Positions 8,052 through 13,391 of a stretch of DNA of 13,391 nucleotides are shown piece by piece (the first letter of the stretch is position 1; each line of letters begins with the position of its first letter). The stretch comes from Ardenticatenales bacterium (GTDB taxonomy: Bacteria > Chloroflexota > Anaerolineae > Ardenticatenales > Ardenticatenaceae), in contig JACCSL010000982.1 in the NCBI GenBank assembly GCA_013812995.1, forward strand, positions 1 through 13,391. Direction: 5' to 3'. Both the position numbers and the translations under genes were made by a program. The notes under the pieces were generated by a model. It had not been told where the DNA came from, made no database searches, and saw only the letters and a list, made by a program, of their open reading frames with translations.

Positions 8052-9014
8052 CTAGCGACTGAAAAAGAGTCGTCGAGCAAGGCCTACACTAATCATAAGC
8101 AAGGCGAGTGCCGAGGCTACCAGCAACAGGTTATTTCCAGACCCTGTATCGGGCAGCCTATCAATAGGACCCGTACCTGGATAAGGCGTCGTGGTTACCA
8201 ACACACCCGGTGTGGTGGTAATAAAGGTTGCGATAGGGGTCAATGACCGTAAGGTGGCAGTTGTCGTACGGGTGGGCGTTTGAGTCGTCGTCAGCGTGAC
8301 GGTTGGTGTAGGGGTAACCGTTCCTGTCGCTGAAGGGGTAGGGGTGGTGCTCGGAGTAAGGGTCTCCGTAGGGGTCTGGGTAGGAGTCGGGCTGATGGTA
8401 GAGGTGGCGGCTGATGTAACGGTAGGCCGAACACCCGGGGTCGTAGGACTTGCCATCGGCGTGGGTGTTACCACCAGCACGTTGGGAAACAGAACCCGTG
8501 CGACATTATCATCCGTGGCAGTCACAAAGCGCTCCTGCCCACCGAGTGTCTCATAGCCATCGACCTTGGCCTGCACCAGTCGGTAGCGCCCGGACCCGAG
8601 GGGCAGTGGACGGGGAAAGCAGAAGTAGCCGGCTGAGTTGGTAAAGACAACAGACAACTCGACACCTTCCGGCGTTTGCAGGCTGATTCGCACGTTCGAG
8701 ATACCGGGTTCCGCTGCATCCTGAATCTGGTTGCGGTTGAGGTCATTAAAGACAAAGCCCTCAATCCCGCAATCCTGGCTCGGCAGTGTAGGGGCCACCG
8801 TTGCCGTGTTCGTGGACGTTGCCTGTACCGGAGCCAGCGGGTCGGTGGTCGCGGTGGCACGATCCGTCGAGGTGGTGGCCGTTGGGACTACCGTTCCCTG
8901 GAGCGGTGGTGCAGCCACAACCAACGCACTATTGGCAATCCCGAATAGGAGAAATAGTAGGAAACCAATGAGGAGTCCCTGAGGCGTTTTGGGGATGGAT
9001 TTATAATCGCGCAT
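8052..9014 (-). CDS. LPXTG-anchored surface protein with SdrD B-like domain
   Basis: The product has 320 residues. An N-terminal export signal (hydrophobic ~13-35, after a basic MRDYKSIPK start) leads to a Thr-rich spacer. One SdrD/Cna-B-like beta domain follows (~82-180); GFVFNDLNRNQIQDAAEPGI is the classic opening, with a putative Ca-binding N.DLNRN loop, and GYFCF follows. Next is a ~100-residue Thr/Pro/Ser stalk (~183-282), and the end is a complete sortase signal: LPDTG at 287-291, hydrophobic 295-313, then RRLFFSR. In known systems sortase cleaves between Thr and Gly and links the Thr to the cell wall or another acceptor. No sortase gene is in the window. The ATG at 9014 has AAGGT upstream and a near-consensus promoter at 9054-9082. 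The stop is 19 bases before the giant secreted-protein gene, so the two probably form an operon. The partner and ligand are unknown. Confidence 0.88.
   Translation of the reverse strand: MRDYKSIPKTPQGLLIGFLLFLLFGIANSALVVAAPPLQGTVVPTATTSTDRATATTDPLAPVQATSTNTATVAPTLPSQDCGIEGFVFNDLNRNQIQDAAEPGISNVRISLQTPEGVELSVVFTNSAGYFCFPRPLPLGSGRYRLVQAKVDGYETLGGQERFVTATDDNVARVLFPNVLVVTPTPMASPTTPGVRPTVTSAATSTISPTPTQTPTETLTPSTTPTPSATGTVTPTPTVTLTTTQTPTRTTTATLRSLTPIATFITTTPGVLVTTTPYPGTGPIDRLPDTGSGNNLLLVASALALLMISVGLARRLFFSR
8175..8468 (-). repeat. Thr/Pro/Ser-rich low-complexity stalk coding region
   Basis: This degenerate repeat encodes TPT/TPS/TTT units and appears as G- and GT-rich runs on the plus strand (GGGGTAGGGGT-like). 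It forms the extended stalk of the LPXTG protein and is prone to slippage and length variation. Confidence 0.7.
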
Positions 9015-9053
9015 GCTCAGCGTACCTTATGTGCAAAGGCGTTGGATGGCTGC

Positions 9054-9082
9054 ATTGTAACAGTCGCCCTGAGAGATGTCAA
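9054..9082 (-). promoter_or_regulatory. Sigma70-type promoter of the LPXTG / giant-protein operon
   Basis: On the minus strand, a -35 TTGACA (9077-9082) and a -10 TACAAT (9054-9059) are separated by exactly 17 bases. Transcription would start near 9047, about 33 bases before the ATG at 9014. The -35 box forms one arm of an inverted repeat (9077-9094), so binding of a regulator there is plausible. Confidence 0.82.
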
Positions 9083-9094
9083 TAGAAGTTGACA
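9077..9094. promoter_or_regulatory. Inverted repeat over the -35 box (possible operator)
   Basis: TGTCAA, a six-base spacer and TTGACA form a perfect 6-bp dyad coinciding with the -35 element of the LPXTG operon promoter. Spacing and place suit a dimeric regulator, but the arms are short and the -35 sequence itself supplies one arm, so chance is possible. Confidence 0.4.
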
Positions 9095-9140
9095 GGATAA
9101 CGATACAGAAGTAGTACAAGATTTGTTATCAAACACGGGT

Positions 9141-9162
9141 AAAAAGGGGCCCGTAGGCCCCT
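9141..9162 (-). terminator. Intrinsic terminator of the Thr/Pro-linker membrane protein gene
   Basis: On the minus strand, a 7-bp GC-rich stem (AGGGGCC, loop TACG, GGCCCCT; plus-strand 9145-9162) is followed by a T-run at 9141-9145. It begins directly after the stop codon at 9163-9165 and separates this gene from the downstream LPXTG operon promoter. Confidence 0.85.
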
Positions 9163-10065
9163 CTATTGGGAGCGGTAGAAGTTGGCGACAAACTGTGTTT
9201 CCCCCGATGTACAATCTCCCGACATCACCACGACAATCTCGTTGCTGCCCTGAACGGTCCCTTCCAGGATTCGAATATGCCAGAACCCCTTGAGGTCCTC
9301 CCGAGGCTTGCTATCGAGGAACGCTTCATAGAAACCTGCGGCATCGGTGGTGAGGGTCTGCTTGTACCCGGTTTCATTAAATACCTCGACGGTGGTACCT
9401 GCACGGGGCGACCCATCGTTGTTGCGAATCGTCCCAGAGATGCCCGAATACTGGCAATTGGGACCCCCCAGTAATTCCGCAAGGACATAGAGCGGAAGTG
9501 GGGTGGGAGATGGGGCTGGCGTACTGGTGGGTGCCGGGCGCTCCGTGGGGGCGACGGGCGGGGCGACGGGTGGGGCTGCCACCGGGGGAATCACAGGGAC
9601 GACAGGTGCAGGGGCCGGGGCGACAGGGGCCGTGCTCGGCCGACTTGTAGGCTGGATGGCTGGTGGTGGCGGCGCTACCGGCGTGGAACTTTGCGCGGCG
9701 GTGATGGTGGCCGCGTAATCCGGTGTCGGGGTTGATTCCACCTCCAGGGTCGGCGTTATCTCCGTCGTTTCGGTCACCTCCACCGTCGGGGTTTCCGTCT
9801 CGGTGGGGCGCGGCGTGACGGTTGGTGTGGCCGTGTTGGTGGCACGCGGTGTCCAGGTTGGTGGGAGGGTGGTTCCGAGCGTTGGCGTCGGTTCTCCCGC
9901 ATTCGTTGCTCCATCCCCCAGACCGACGGCATTGAGCGCTGTGGCTCCTGCCGTGGTGGCATTCAGGAGAATCATGATGAACAGCATCACCACGCATAAC
10001 GCTCCTGAGATGGCAATACCAACATTAAGTTGCTCTTCCGTCATGTCGCGTAAACGGTCAAACAT
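9163..10065 (-). CDS. Single-pass membrane protein with Thr/Pro linker and extracellular beta-domain
   Basis: This 300-residue protein has a short cytoplasmic start (MFDRLRDMTEEQLN), one hydrophobic helix (~14-36) and no obvious cleavage site, so it is probably a signal-anchored protein with its C terminus outside. Residues ~58-190 are a low-complexity Thr/Pro/Ala/Val linker (TPTPT, then PAPAPV and PPVAPP runs). The C-terminal domain (~200-300) resembles a carboxypeptidase-regulatory/Cna-B-like fold: SGISGTIRNNDGSPRAGTTV, then DAAGFYEAFL. It contains two cysteines (204 and 285) that could pair. The ATG at 10065 has GAGGGAG at 10074-10080, eight bases upstream. It lies 102 bases after the unknown helical protein gene on the same strand, with a possible promoter between, and is followed directly by a terminator. 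Function is unknown; a role as a surface stalk or adhesion module is inferred only from its architecture. Confidence 0.82.
   Translation of the reverse strand: MFDRLRDMTEEQLNVGIAISGALCVVMLFIMILLNATTAGATALNAVGLGDGATNAGEPTPTLGTTLPPTWTPRATNTATPTVTPRPTETETPTVEVTETTEITPTLEVESTPTPDYAATITAAQSSTPVAPPPPAIQPTSRPSTAPVAPAPAPVVPVIPPVAAPPVAPPVAPTERPAPTSTPAPSPTPLPLYVLAELLGGPNCQYSGISGTIRNNDGSPRAGTTVEVFNETGYKQTLTTDAAGFYEAFLDSKPREDLKGFWHIRILEGTVQGSNEIVVVMSGDCTSGETQFVANFYRSQ
9496..9894 (-). repeat. Thr/Pro then Pro/Ala/Val low-complexity linker coding region
   Basis: This G-rich (plus strand), degenerate repeat encodes the linker of the membrane protein. It includes two adjacent 12-base copies of GGGCGACGGGYG at 9549-9572 on the plus strand, which encode the repeated APPV units. 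Confidence 0.65.
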
Positions 10066-10073
10066 GCTGAAAA

Positions 10074-10118
10074 CTCCCTCTAGCCGTAAACCCCTACATC
10101 GATGGCTACTTGATTATA
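10074..10118 (-). promoter_or_regulatory. Possible promoter and RBS of the Thr/Pro-linker membrane protein
   Basis: The minus strand has a perfect TATAAT at 10113-10118 and GAGGGAG at 10074-10080, which would give a leader of about 40 bases. No good -35 is present at 16-18 bases spacing, so the promoter is weak or activator-dependent, or the gene is read through from upstream. Confidence 0.35.
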
Positions 10119-10167
10119 GTCAACTTCTCAGTTGGCTCCTAGATTTGCTGCGTTGCGCTCAGGGAGC

Positions 10168-11490
10168 CTACTCTGGTAATGTTTGAGTACCGATATACTC
10201 TCTCGGTACTCGCCAGTAGCGCCCCTGGATTTGATCGAGCCGCAGGATTGCCTCGCCCGCACGGTCCGCATTGTTGGGGCGCATAGACTCGATAAGCGAC
10301 GCCGCGTTGGTGCTTGGGTCGCGCAGCAGCCGAATTTGTACCAGCCGCGTGGCCCACCAGTCCCGCTGCGCAAGAGTCGCTCGCTCCTGAAGTTGCTCGC
10401 GCACGCTCTGGTCCATACGGACTACCTCCAGAGCATCCCATGCCTCACTCAAGGAGCGCTCGATTTGCTCTCGTCGCTCGGCCCAGGTGGGGAAGTACTT
10501 TCCTCCTATGCCCCAGGCGAGCATCCGCTCGTGTTGCACCCAGTTAATATGGTAGAGCAGCAGAGCAGCCTGAACCTCTCTCGGATGCCCCTGCTTCATC
10601 TGATCGGTAATCCACGTACGATGCAGCAGCCCCTCGGCGCTCAGGGCATCGCGGAGCACGGCATAGGCCGCCTCGACTCCACCTTGTTCCAGAGCCAGTG
10701 CCGCCACCTGGGCCGCCTCGCGCCGTCGCGCCCGCGCTGCCTGCAACTCTGGCGGCTCTTCTGGCAGGTTCTTGGTATCCAGCAAGATGCGCTCGGGAAT
10801 CGCAAGAATTCCACTGGCGCTTCCCACCTGGGTCGAGTTTTGCCGGGCCCGCTCGGCAAGGGTCCGCGCCCCCACCCGGCGATACTGGGTTGCCAGATTC
10901 TGGAGAAGCGTGGCGCGGTACATGGCGGGCAGAGTCGGGCTGTAGTGGGCAATCACGCTGGCCTGCCGCCACTCGGTGACGGCTGCTGCCGAAAGCCCCA
11001 GGCTTTCCATATTCTTCCCGATAGCAAGCAGCACCTCGGCGCGCTCGCGATCACTCAGCTCAGGGCTCAGGCGGGTGACATCCGCCGCCGCAAGCAGGCA
11101 GGCTGCCGCATCGTCCGGATTGCTCATGGCCTGCGCCTCTGCCAGCTTGATGAGGGCGTCGATGGACGCACGATCCGAGCGCACCGGCCCGAAGAGCCAC
11201 ATGGCCAGCGCCGCGTCCCACTGCTCGCGTCGGAGCGGATCCTGCCACATCTGATCAGCAGGGTAATCTGCCAGGACCAAGAGCGCCAGTTGGGGCGGAA
11301 TTTGCAAGGGATCAATCACCGACAGGAGGTTTCCCTGAATATCAGGGCGAGCGCGGGGCTGCCTCGTTGGTAGCAGCCAGGCACCACCAGCGGCGGTCAC
11401 CAGCAGCGCAGCCACCATCGCAATAGCAATCGCCTTCGGCCAGCGACTGCCCGTGGTTGGGGTCGTTGAAACTCTCAGGGTGTCAGCCAT
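10168..11490 (-). CDS. Membrane-anchored helical (TPR-like) protein of unknown function
   Basis: The product has 440 residues, and I do not recognise a named family. It starts with a short polar segment, then one hydrophobic helix (~20-41, AIAIAMVAALLVTAAGGAWL), so it is probably anchored in the membrane with the bulk outside. The rest is rich in Ala, Leu, Arg and Glu and is almost wholly helical. ALIKLAEAQAMSNPDDAAACLLAAADV and the helical pairs after it (for example AEVLLAIGKNMESLGLSAAA, residues ~150-169) look like TPR or Sel1-like repeats, though no repeat is canonical. Its ATG overlaps the end of the parvulin gene by 16 bases with no good Shine-Dalgarno, implying translational coupling and a linked role, perhaps as a scaffold or client-binding partner of the isomerase. 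The opposite strand is also open for a long stretch (10183-11373), which I regard as a coding shadow. Confidence 0.75.
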   Translation of the reverse strand: MADTLRVSTTPTTGSRWPKAIAIAMVAALLVTAAGGAWLLPTRQPRARPDIQGNLLSVIDPLQIPPQLALLVLADYPADQMWQDPLRREQWDAALAMWLFGPVRSDRASIDALIKLAEAQAMSNPDDAAACLLAAADVTRLSPELSDRERAEVLLAIGKNMESLGLSAAAVTEWRQASVIAHYSPTLPAMYRATLLQNLATQYRRVGARTLAERARQNSTQVGSASGILAIPERILLDTKNLPEEPPELQAARARRREAAQVAALALEQGGVEAAYAVLRDALSAEGLLHRTWITDQMKQGHPREVQAALLLYHINWVQHERMLAWGIGGKYFPTWAERREQIERSLSEAWDALEVVRMDQSVREQLQERATLAQRDWWATRLVQIRLLRDPSTNAASLIESMRPNNADRAGEAILRLDQIQGRYWRVPREYIGTQTLPE

Positions 11491-12431
11491 CGCTCAATCG
11501 TCGCATTGGCGCGTTTCGTCACCAACCATTTCTCCCATGCCTGTTGTTGTAGGGTCTGTAGCATTTCCAGAGAAAGAGGACGAGCCGGGTCCTGCTCAAT
11601 CATCTCTACAATATGAAGGCCAAAATCCGATTTGATAATCGCAGAGCGCTCGCCAGGTCCAAGCTCCCAGATAGCGGCATCTACCTGTGCGGGAAGAAGG
11701 CCGCGCGGCAGCCAGCCCAGGTCGCCTCCCTGCTCCCGTGTGCCGGGGTCAATGGAGTGAGTCGCCACCAGTGCCATAAAGTCACCACCGCTGTTCAACT
11801 CGGCCAATACCTGGTTGGCCTCCTCCTCACTTCCCAGAAGGATATGGCGTACATGGGCCTGTGGTTGGGCAACAGGAAAATCGCTCGTGACCTGCTCGCG
11901 GAGCGCGCTGGTCAGCAATTGCAATTCTGTGGAGGCCCGATACTCCTCCAAGGTGAGGGTATGGCTGCTCAGCCATTGATCGAATGGCTCACGCCCTCCT
12001 GCCAGCTCGATGTCGCGCTCGATCACCTCATCTAGTTGAGAAGCGGTAATCGATACGCTGGAGTCCCTGGCGGCTTGTCGGATCAGCGCCTCGTCAATCA
12101 TCTCTTCCAGAACATGGAGCGCCGCCTGATCCATCTGAACCTGCCCTGTCTCGCTGGCCGGATCGATTCCCTCCTGAACTGTGAGGTAGGCGTGAACGCG
12201 TGCCACCTGGCGCTGCCACTGCTCTCGGGCAATGGGCTCGCCATTGACCTGAGCTACGACCTCCTCGCTGGGTGGGAGGGCCGTTGCCGTGGCGGGGGCG
12301 GCTGTGGCGGGTATGCCCTGCACAATCGTGGGCGTGGGCGTTGGAAGAGCGGCGTCGTTGGCATTGCTACAGCCGGGTACCACCATGCTCAGCAAGAGCA
12401 ATATAAACCGATATCGTGTTGTATTGAGCAA
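11475..12431 (-). CDS. SurA/PrsA-like parvulin peptidyl-prolyl isomerase lipoprotein (TTG start)
   Basis: With a TTG start at 12431 the protein has 318 residues. MLNTTRYRFILLLLSMVVPGC is a short lipoprotein signal with Cys21 as the lipidated residue, followed by a Thr/Pro/Ala spacer (~28-55). A SurA_N-type chaperone region follows (~57-185, VNGEPIAREQWQRQV, then LDEVIERDIELAGG). The parvulin domain is at ~192-290: VRHILLGSEEEANQVL, then FMALVATHSIDPGTREQGGDLGW, then FGLHIVEMIE. Such proteins catalyse prolyl cis-trans isomerisation and assist folding of exported proteins on the outer face of the membrane. The frame is open to an ATG at 12515, but a strong promoter at 12463-12491 lies inside that extension and GAGG stands five bases before the TTG, so the shorter form is preferred. 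The gene overlaps the helical membrane protein gene by 16 bases. Family assignment is firm; the start is well supported but untested. Confidence 0.9.
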   Translation of the reverse strand: MLNTTRYRFILLLLSMVVPGCSNANDAALPTPTPTIVQGIPATAAPATATALPPSEEVVAQVNGEPIAREQWQRQVARVHAYLTVQEGIDPASETGQVQMDQAALHVLEEMIDEALIRQAARDSSVSITASQLDEVIERDIELAGGREPFDQWLSSHTLTLEEYRASTELQLLTSALREQVTSDFPVAQPQAHVRHILLGSEEEANQVLAELNSGGDFMALVATHSIDPGTREQGGDLGWLPRGLLPAQVDAAIWELGPGERSAIIKSDFGLHIVEMIEQDPARPLSLEMLQTLQQQAWEKWLVTKRANATIERWLTP

Positions 12432-12436
12432 AGCTG

Positions 12437-12440
12437 CCTC
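12437..12440 (-). promoter_or_regulatory. RBS deciding the TTG start of the parvulin gene
   Basis: On the minus strand GAGG stands five bases before TTG 12431. It lies downstream of the predicted transcription start near 12456, whereas the in-frame ATG at 12515 lies upstream of that start. Confidence 0.6.
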
Positions 12441-12462
12441 GTCGGAATAACTGTCCTCTTCA

Positions 12463-12491
12463 ATTATAGTGAGAGACAGTATATGTTGCAA
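12463..12491 (-). promoter_or_regulatory. Sigma70-type promoter of the parvulin operon
   Basis: On the minus strand TTGCAA (-35, 12486-12491) and a perfect TATAAT (-10, 12463-12468) are separated by 17 bases. The expected start of transcription is near 12456, about 25 bases before the TTG start codon. Confidence 0.8.
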
Positions 12492-12496
12492 TAGTT

Positions 12497-12565
12497 GGTA
12501 AAAAATTATTACCATTCTTGGTTACAAATAGGTAAACTTCCCTATGGTGACGGTAAATGGTAATA
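12497..12565. promoter_or_regulatory. AT-rich divergent control region with repeated GGTAA/TTACC motifs
   Basis: Within 69 bases GGTAA or TTACC occurs five times, and a 10-bp inverted repeat (TATTACCATT at 12507-12516, AATGGTAATA at 12556-12565) encloses several of them. The block lies just upstream of the parvulin promoter and between two divergent genes, as an operator or activator site would. No known regulator motif was recognised. Confidence 0.4.
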
Positions 12566-12670
12566 GGACGAAGGAATTTAGGAAAAAATGCTTCCTCCGA
12601 AAGCTATCTGGTCCTGAGCCAATACCCTGCGCTGTTCGTAGAACGACTAGAGTTGTGATACCCTTCCCCC
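12566..12670. other. 5' flank of the second HtrA gene, no clear promoter
   Basis: No gene is seen on either strand. Before ATG 12671 there is only a weak extended -10-like TGTGATACC (12655-12662) and a C-rich run (12661-12670) with no Shine-Dalgarno. The gene may be leaderless or poorly translated. Confidence 0.35.
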
Positions 12671-13391
12671 ATGAGTCGCGAGCGAGGGCACACACTGGGA
12701 TGGGTTTTGTTGCTAGGTTTGGTGGCCGGTGGGTGTGCGGGCGCGCTCGGCGGCGGGCTGATGGCGCTCACCATCAAGCGGGGCTATGAGGTTCCTGTGC
12801 TGAGTGCCCTGGTTCCAACCCAGACCCCAACCGTTACCATGACGCCCCTCCCGAGTGCCACGGCAACCGCCACCGCCAGCCTCACCCCGACCCTTCCGCC
12901 AACTCCAACGCCGACCCCTACCGCCACCCCGCTTCCCGCGCTGGCCGATGTGATCGCGCGAGTGGGGCCATCAGTGGTGACGGTGGCGGTCTCGCTGGAG
13001 ATCGGAGAAGCGCCGTTAGGTTTTGGCTCCGGCGTGGTGCTCTACGAGCCGGATATCGTAATCACGAACTTCCATGTGGTGGAAGAGGCAGCAGAGATTC
13101 GAATCATCACTCAGGGCGAGCAGGAGATTGCAGCAACGCTCGTGGGTGGGGATTTTTTCACGGATATTGCCGTGTTACGGCTGGAGGAGCCCGCTGATTT
13201 GCAGCCTCTTCCTCTGGCCGTGGGCGAAGAGGTGCGTGTCGGCGAACCCGTTTTTGCCATCGGCAGCGCCCTGGGCGATTTTCGGAATAGCGTGACGAGT
13301 GGAATCATCAGCGGTCTGGAACGATTGCTCTATCTGGAGGAACTCGGGTTCGCCTATGAGGGACTGATCCAGACCGACGCCGCCATCAACC
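12671..13391 (+). CDS. Second HtrA-family serine protease, 3' end missing
   Basis: The frame is open from ATG 12671 to the window edge (240 full codons). An in-frame TGA at 12656-12658 makes this the furthest upstream ATG. Residues 9-34 are hydrophobic, a signal anchor; Cys22 in LVAGGC could alternatively be a lipobox. Then come a Thr/Pro linker (~49-88) and the protease domain (from ~91, LADVIARVGPSVVTVAVS). Two of the three catalytic residues are visible: His135 in TNFHVVEEA and Asp165 in FFTDIAVL. The window ends in IQTDAAIN, directly before where the GNSGG serine motif should stand. Compared with the HtrA at 835 it has a long Thr/Pro stalk and a different substrate-site loop (GSALGDF, not GNPFGFD), so it is a diverged paralogue. 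It is transcribed away from the parvulin operon. No Shine-Dalgarno is visible, and the start is less certain than the family. Confidence 0.88.
   Translation, partial: MSRERGHTLGWVLLLGLVAGGCAGALGGGLMALTIKRGYEVPVLSALVPTQTPTVTMTPLPSATATATASLTPTLPPTPTPTPTATPLPALADVIARVGPSVVTVAVSLEIGEAPLGFGSGVVLYEPDIVITNFHVVEEAAEIRIITQGEQEIAATLVGGDFFTDIAVLRLEEPADLQPLPLAVGEEVRVGEPVFAIGSALGDFRNSVTSGIISGLERLLYLEELGFAYEGLIQTDAAIN
12815..12934 (+). repeat. Thr/Pro-rich low-complexity linker in the second HtrA
   Basis: Degenerate ACC/CCG/ACG repeats encode about 40 residues of TPT/TAT units between the membrane segment and the protease domain, the same style of linker as in the other exported proteins here. Confidence 0.7.

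Noticed and set aside
8228..8475. CRISPR-like or tandem DNA repeat
   Set aside because: The periodicity is degenerate and in frame with TPT/TPS codons; it is a low-complexity protein linker, with no constant repeat and spacer structure.
10119..10132. Terminator for the helical membrane protein gene (CAACT-TCTC-AGTTG)
   Set aside because: The stem is only five base pairs, low in GC and without a T-run on the minus strand.
10183..11373. A 396-codon open frame on the plus strand opposite the helical membrane protein gene
   Set aside because: Its product has no recognisable domain and is rich in Arg, Pro, Gln and His as expected of an antisense shadow in GC-rich DNA. The minus-strand frame has a membrane helix, amphipathic helices and overlap with the parvulin gene.
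12544..12789. An 81-codon plus-strand frame before the second HtrA
   Set aside because: It overlaps the HtrA start in another frame, lacks an RBS and ends in Arg/Gly-rich shadow sequence of the HtrA coding region.

Overview
The window is GC-rich, densely coded bacterial DNA. It suggests a member of the Chloroflexota, an inference at about 0.6 confidence. The grounds are an HspR-type MerR repressor beside a DnaJ-like chaperone, many exported proteins with long Thr/Pro 'TPTPT' linkers, a sortase-type LPDTG anchor, a DUF4397 protein, and an 'FLPVM' segment resembling the LPLV-type motif of chloroflexal exoproteins. No rRNA, tRNA, CRISPR array or insertion sequence was seen, and no gene-free stretch exceeds 300 bases.

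Layout. (1) Bases 1-3750, plus strand: a tight five-gene run holding a zinc-finger-less DnaJ/CbpA chaperone (5' end outside the window), a membrane-anchored HtrA/DegP protease, an HspR-like repressor, an exported DUF4397 protein with a C-terminal membrane segment, and a stand-alone Lrp/AsnC ligand-binding (RAM) protein. Gaps are 19-51 bases, and the run ends at a perfect 15-bp bidirectional terminator (3767-3800). (2) Bases 9094-3814, minus strand, convergent with the first block: a near-consensus promoter drives an LPXTG-anchored surface protein and, 19 bases on, a very large secreted protein with a CARDB domain, a WEDxR/Asp-box propeller-like region and a C-terminal Ig-like part. The end of that last gene looks frameshifted. 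(3) Bases 12491-9141, minus strand: a promoter, a SurA/PrsA-like parvulin lipoprotein that probably starts at TTG 12431, an overlapping membrane-anchored helical protein of unknown function, then a membrane protein with a Thr/Pro linker and an extracellular beta-domain, closed by its own terminator. (4) Bases 12671-13391, plus strand, divergent: the first 240 codons of a second HtrA-family protease.

Taken together, the window pairs protein quality control (DnaJ, two HtrA proteases, an extracytoplasmic parvulin, an HspR repressor) with secreted or surface-anchored proteins. An exoprotein display-and-quality-control neighbourhood fits, but functional linkage is inferred only from order, spacing and predicted location. 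I did not find a clearly new biological system. The best leads are the frameshifted tail of the giant protein, the promoter that forces a TTG start on the parvulin gene, the heat-shock/envelope hybrid operon, and the dyad over the LPXTG promoter.
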